64,000 bases of DNA, from NCBI GenBank assembly GCA_000708835.1, contig DF237324.1, positions 11,069-75,068 of the forward strand, in the 5' to 3' direction. Position 1 is the stretch's first letter, and each line of letters opens with the position of its first letter. The translations under genes were made by a program, and so were the position numbers. The notes below the pieces were generated by a model. The model worked only from the letters and a program-made list of their open reading frames with translations. It was not told where the DNA came from and ran no database searches. Below are positions 60,001 through 64,000 of the stretch, piece by piece. This DNA comes from Klebsormidium nitens (lineage: Eukaryota; Streptophyta; Klebsormidiophyceae; Klebsormidiales; Klebsormidiaceae).

Positions 60001-63000
60001 TGCTCCTCCGAGTCGCCCGCGCACAACGACAGGAAATCGCGGCACGTCATCCACACGTCCTGCGCAAGCGAAGGGTTCGGAGAATCGTTCAGGACGCCTG
60101 AATTTCTACAACTTAGGGGCAGAGCCTGTGTTCCAAAGAGATTGATTCTGCTTCAAATACTATAAGAAGCTTTTGTCGAAGCCGGGAACCTGGAAAGCGC
60201 GTTCTGATCCGGGTAAGCCGTGCAGCGCGGCTGAGCTCTGCACCCACGTAAAGCATACGCGTACCTCGCGCCAAACTCGCCGCTTGTGTTCAATTCCAAC
60301 GGACCCTTCTACGAATTCGATCCAAAGATCTCTTCGTCGCATTCTTATCTCCCAGGTATTTGAACCTTGGCTTCGCAATGCGCGCATGCTATATCGACCA
60401 TTTCAACTTTCCTTGTTAGTTTTTAGAAACATACCCTAATCAAGGGTTTTACCATTAAAGGAGGGGCATGGGTTAAGGCAGACCCTTGAACTACCTTCCT
60501 TGGACCAATCTGGTAGGAAAGCGATAGCTTCGCAAAGAGCGCCTGATGTCGGGAGTATTTAACGTGCCCAAAAACAAGAATCTCACACGCTCCCACAACT
60601 TAATCAAAGCAACTCACCGCCCCCGCGCTCTGGAACGCCGCCCAATCCTCGACAAACGGCACCATCGACACAAACCGCAGCAGGCGTCGCATGGCGACGT
60701 CTTTGGACCCGGGCCCTGCCGGGTCGTCGTCGAGGAGCGCGGGCGGCGGCGCGAGCGGGCTCACGAAGCGCGGCAGAAAGATCGCGGCGCCCTCGTGATC
60801 GGTCGCGAGCGCCTAAAAGAAGGGTTTAAGAGGTTATCTCCCTTGGTTTTCTGCTTAGTCAGTAAAAGTGGGCTCGGTAAGCGCGGTAAACCGATCGCGG
60901 CGCCCTCGTGATCGGCCGCGAACACCTGAACAAAGGGCTTAGGGAATCTAGGGATATGGGCTTTGCGAAACCTAGAAATTGCGGCGGCGCGAGCGGGCTC
61001 ACGAAGAAAGATCGCGGCGCCTTCATAGTCGGTCGCGAGCGCCTGAATCAAAGAGGTTGGAAGTTTTGATTATTGTGAGGCGTACGTCTTGGCTTCAGAA
61101 ATGCGGCGCGACTGAGAGCGGGCTGAGGAAGCGCGGCATATCGCTGGGGCCCCCTCTCGGTTGGTCGTGAGCGGCTGAAAGGGGAAAATTCAAGAGATAA
61201 GAGGTTCTCGAGTAAGTGTGAAAGATTCGCTCTTCAAAAGCGGCTCGCAGAGCGCGGCGCATTCGCACTCGGTCGCCAGCGTTTGGACACGGGTTCTGAG
61301 TATTAACGTTGAGGGTTTCAATAAACCATCGCTTTTCTGGCGACTTTGTACTCAGATGTGGGGTGAAAGCCGCTCCTCGAAAGTAGTTTCACTGAAATGC
61401 GGCGCCCTCGTGCTTCATCTGGTTCTCCGTTCAGATTCTGTGATTTCGTGCGTTGAAAGGCGAAGAGTAGAAGTAAATGCACGCAAAAAACGTGACTGCA
61501 AGGAGGGCCAGGACGGGTCACGAAGTCAGGCAGAAAGATGGAGGCAATCTTATTGTCTTCCGAGGACCCAGAGAGAGGCCTGATAGTATGGGTTCAGAAG
61601 GGAGATGAGCGCAATGAGGCTGCTAGCCTCCCTCCTTGTCGCCTGCCGTCGCTGCACCTGAATTAGTAGTGCTTGTGGTCAAGGAAAAGAGAAGCTTCTG
61701 GTCTGGACGAGCACAGTAAAACCCAGGATGACAGTCGCTTCCATGAGACCCTAAGAAAGTGGAAGCGTTTTTACCCACTAGTGTGCGCTCGTTCCACTTC
61801 ACCATCGCTGTGCGCCTTTAAACTAATTTGTTGAAGTGCGGAAAACAACCTGAGAAGCAGCAAATTTCTAAAATGGTCGCACCTTATTAAACAAGAAACT
61901 CCCTGGTATAAGCTTGTAGCCGGACCCTTCCGAGAATCAAGAAGGTTATCCGCTGACCCTACCTTGATAACCCGCCCTTTGCACACTGGCATGGCGAGCA
62001 GATCCCGCTGCCACACGTGAGCGTACCGCGCCAGGTCCTCTTCCTCGCCGCTCTGAACTTCCTCCGGAACCTGCGGAACCGGAACCGGCAGTCTGGGTTT
62101 ACTTGAAGTTGCGCCTGATGCTTTTTCAAGTCTTCAAAAGATGTTCCGTATTTGAGCGGATCTAAAACAGTGACTTGGCTGGCGGCGCAAGTTTCTTAAT
62201 CAAGAATTCTTTACGCGGCTGAGATTGGGCTGCTCAAGGAAAGTAATGATTTCATGACGACAGCTGAACGTTTGGCGCAACCAACCCGGTTGAGTCTCCC
62301 CTCTGGGTACGTAAAGCAAAGCCGCCGGTCACCGAAGAAAGCCTTTGCGTTGGTTTTAGCGAACTTCATGGACGCACCAACACACGGCGCACTCATAGAT
62401 GTGCAAACTTCTGTAATCGCCAACTTTCTGGAAGCTTCGACAGTGCACTGGATGACAGAGGGCTTTAGAATGTCGACATTCAGGGTTTTGATATCTGATC
62501 CGATCACGAGCTGCTGGGACGGCTGCCGGCATAGCATCGTATAACTGTAGTGCTACAGTCTGTAAAAACGTTCCAATTTAATCTTGAGGGGAATTCTACA
62601 TCTGGGCTTTTGAGTGTCTGCCGCTGCTCACGTGCTGCGGGACGGCCAGCTGCGGCCGCAGCGTGGTATGTACAAGAGATAATTTCACAGTCATCTGGGC
62701 TTTCCATTCTGATTTCAGAACCCGTTGTTTCAGAATCCTTTTTCGGGTTTCAGAATCCGCTTAGAGTCTTGGAACCATTTTCTGGTTTCTAAACCCGCTT
62801 CCAATATTCGTTGGGGCAATCAATCTTTGTGTTGCCTGACAATTCAAATCTAAGTGAGTCTGAATTTTCCACACCGCAGATCGTTAAATTGATCCCTTTG
62901 CTATTGAGTACCCTAGGGGCATAAAATTGGAAGAAAAAAAAAGTCTTTTTTTTTGGAACAAAATTGAAAAATGTTGCTCACGTGCTGCGGCACCGCGAGC

Positions 63001-63826
63001 TGCGGTCGCAGCGTGATATGCAGCGTGAGCAGCGTGGCGGCCCCGTCGTGGAGCTGCTTGAAGCCCAGGTTGACCGGGGGGGTCTGCACCGGGAACGCGC
63101 CGTGCACGCCGCCCGCCTGGTAAATGCTCCCGGCCAGCAGGCTGGGGGAGGGAAAAGGACCCGGTTGAGATTTTGGTGACGAGAATTACATGGTGGAACT
63201 TGAGATATTGTATTCTCGTCACCTATTCTCCCGGCCAGCCGGCTGGGGGAGAGAAATGACCGGGGTTGGTCGTCCTGAGCGGACGGGCTTGAGGAGTCAA
63301 CATGACGAGATGCGGCAGTGAGATGAGATCCACATCAGTCTGGTAGACATTTAAAACGAATTGAAGGGAGACTGTTGCGCGCGGACCTGCGTCAATTCGA
63401 GCTGCATCGGTGGCAAACGTGGAACTGATAGAACGAAATGACGCTTATCACCTGCTCTTTTGGATGATCGAGAACGCAATTCTTTGATTCCGAACCTGCA
63501 AAAGCAGCATCTTCATCGAACGCTGTCTCATCCCAGACGTCAGTCAAACCGAACGGCCAAACACTGACTGGAAGGTTGACGTTTATAAGTGACTCGAAAA
63601 GCGTTCAACGTGAAAAAGCCTCTGAAAGCCCGCAAATTTGAGAACCGATCAGTCAGACGAGCTGGCTGAGAACGGTACCCAAAGTAGCAACGAGCAGGTA
63701 CCTGAAGGAACCGAGGTACCGCCTCTGTAGCGGCTGTTCTTGCTGCGACTCGGGGTTGTTGTCGTCCTCGTCGGGAGGAGCGGGGACTTCGTCGAATACG
63801 CTGATTCGCAGAAGGTCTGAAGAGTT
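57047..63826 (-). CDS. CC2D2A: CC2D2A ciliary transition-zone protein, C-terminal part (5' part beyond window)
   Basis: Nine exons are proposed: 63826-63702, 63141-62982, 62070-61963, 60812-60618, 60059-59793, 59327-59175, 58561-58437, 58162-57854 and 57119-57047, giving 504 residues plus stop. They cover the end of the C2 domain ([40 protein letters not shown]) and [10 protein letters not shown]...[12 protein letters not shown]. The inactive transglutaminase-like region follows ([79 protein letters not shown]). The family tail is [16 protein letters not shown], then [24 protein letters not shown]2D2A (MKS/B9 module) sits at the ciliary transition zone and gates membrane-protein entry. Its presence implies a flagellated cell stage. 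Upstream coding exons lie past the right edge. Several exons have decayed junction copies beside them. Confidence 0.92.
60890..61410 (-). repeat. Five degenerate copies of one CC2D2A acceptor junction
   Basis: Next to the functional junction (60812/60813; plus-strand gatcgcggcgccctcgtgat, cggtcgcgagcgcc) similar words end near 60925 (ccctcgtgatcggccgcgaa), 61042 (gatcgcggcgccttcatagt, cggtcgcgagcgcc), 61174 (ccctctcggttggtcgtgag), about 61282 (cgcactcggtcgccagcg) and about 61410 (gcggcgccctcgtgctt). The nearest two are most similar and keep the acceptor; the outer ones are more diverged. Spacing is about 110-130 bp. Confidence 0.92.
62621..62670 (-). repeat. Partial copy of a CC2D2A donor junction
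   Basis: ccgctgctcacgtgctgcgg, gacggccagctgcggccgca and gcgtggtatg repeat the functional exon end and donor at 62971-63020 (gttgctcacgtgctgcgg, caccgcgagctgcggtcgca, gcgtgatatg). The minus-strand GTGAGC donor is kept. The copy lies in the following intron, about 350 bp away. Confidence 0.85.
63175..63223. repeat. Perfect 12-bp inverted repeat, 25-nt loop
   Basis: The arms are ggtgacgagaat (63175-63186) and attctcgtcacc (63212-63223). It lies in a CC2D2A intron exactly between the functional acceptor junction and its decayed copy. Confidence 0.8.
63212..63270 (-). repeat. Partial copy of a CC2D2A acceptor junction
   Basis: tctcccggccagccggctgg, gggagagaaatgaccggg parallels gctcccggccagcaggctgg, gggagggaaaaggacccgg at 63126-63164. 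The acceptor region (ctggggg on the plus strand) is included. The copy is about 95 bp into the preceding intron. Confidence 0.82.
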
Positions 63827-64000
63827 CTGGAACAAGAAGAAGAAAGCAAACCTCGGTTCAGCTTTCAGGACAAAAAGGTGTTATGCAAGAAAAGGTCACA
63901 CAAGTGACGATCCCGTCTGAGACAAAGGTAATCACGTTTGGAGAGGTCCATCCCATTGTGGGCCGGTCTTCTGTCAAGGCGTCAAGGGAATGCAGACCAA

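Overview
The window is nuclear DNA of an intron-rich eukaryote. Genes are split by GT-AG introns of about 0.3 to 1.3 kb, exons are more GC-rich than introns, and no operon, CRISPR, rRNA or convincing tRNA signal is present. The gene set points to a flagellated streptophyte (charophyte-grade) green alga. It has a plant-type CAMTA transcription factor, a plant root-cap/LEA-like secreted protein and a plant-style ATG16, together with CC2D2A, a ciliary transition-zone protein absent from flowering plants. Density is about one gene per 6 kb. A Klebsormidium-like genome would fit; this is inference and no database was searched.

Layout, left to right: a partial SWIM/CxxC zinc-binding gene (1-1195, minus); ATG16 (2084-7050, plus); a long intergenic stretch; a root-cap/LEA-like secreted protein (10836-16507, plus, with a 70-N assembly gap in an intron); a P-loop NTPase (18824 to about 20475, minus); a mitochondrial protein resembling the complex I assembly factor NDUFAF4 (21810-24685, plus); a small membrane protein (26066 onward, plus); CAMTA (27741-34685, plus); a SAP-domain protein (35627-38787, minus); the splicing factor PRP17/CDC40 (40956-46485, plus); a MYND zinc-finger exon (48715-48807, minus); an alpha-helical ARM/HEAT-like gene with an in-frame TAG (49244-52645, minus); a TLC-domain membrane protein (53210-55481, plus); and the C-terminal half of CC2D2A (57047-63826, minus, running off the right edge). 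The genes are housekeeping or signalling genes with no evident shared pathway. For most of them the exons proposed here join in consistent phase and sum to a whole number of codons.

The most unusual signal cuts across genes. At nine or more exon-intron junctions in five genes (ATG16, the root-cap-like gene, the SAP gene, PRP17, CC2D2A), the DNA spanning the junction recurs in the adjacent intron or 3' flank as one to five degenerate partial tandem copies, spaced about 100-200 bp apart. Many copies keep a usable-looking GT or AG splice site but have lost the reading frame. In the clearest case (CC2D2A, 60.8-61.4 kb) similarity falls with distance from the functional exon. This looks like a recurrent process of junction-spanning tandem duplication that lengthens introns and leaves decoy splice sites. 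Three perfect inverted repeats with 11-12 bp arms and one perfect 38-bp palindrome are also present.

Limits: exon borders were placed by eye from GT/AG sites, phase and remembered family sequence. First exons of several genes, and any gene lacking a recognisable family, may be missed.
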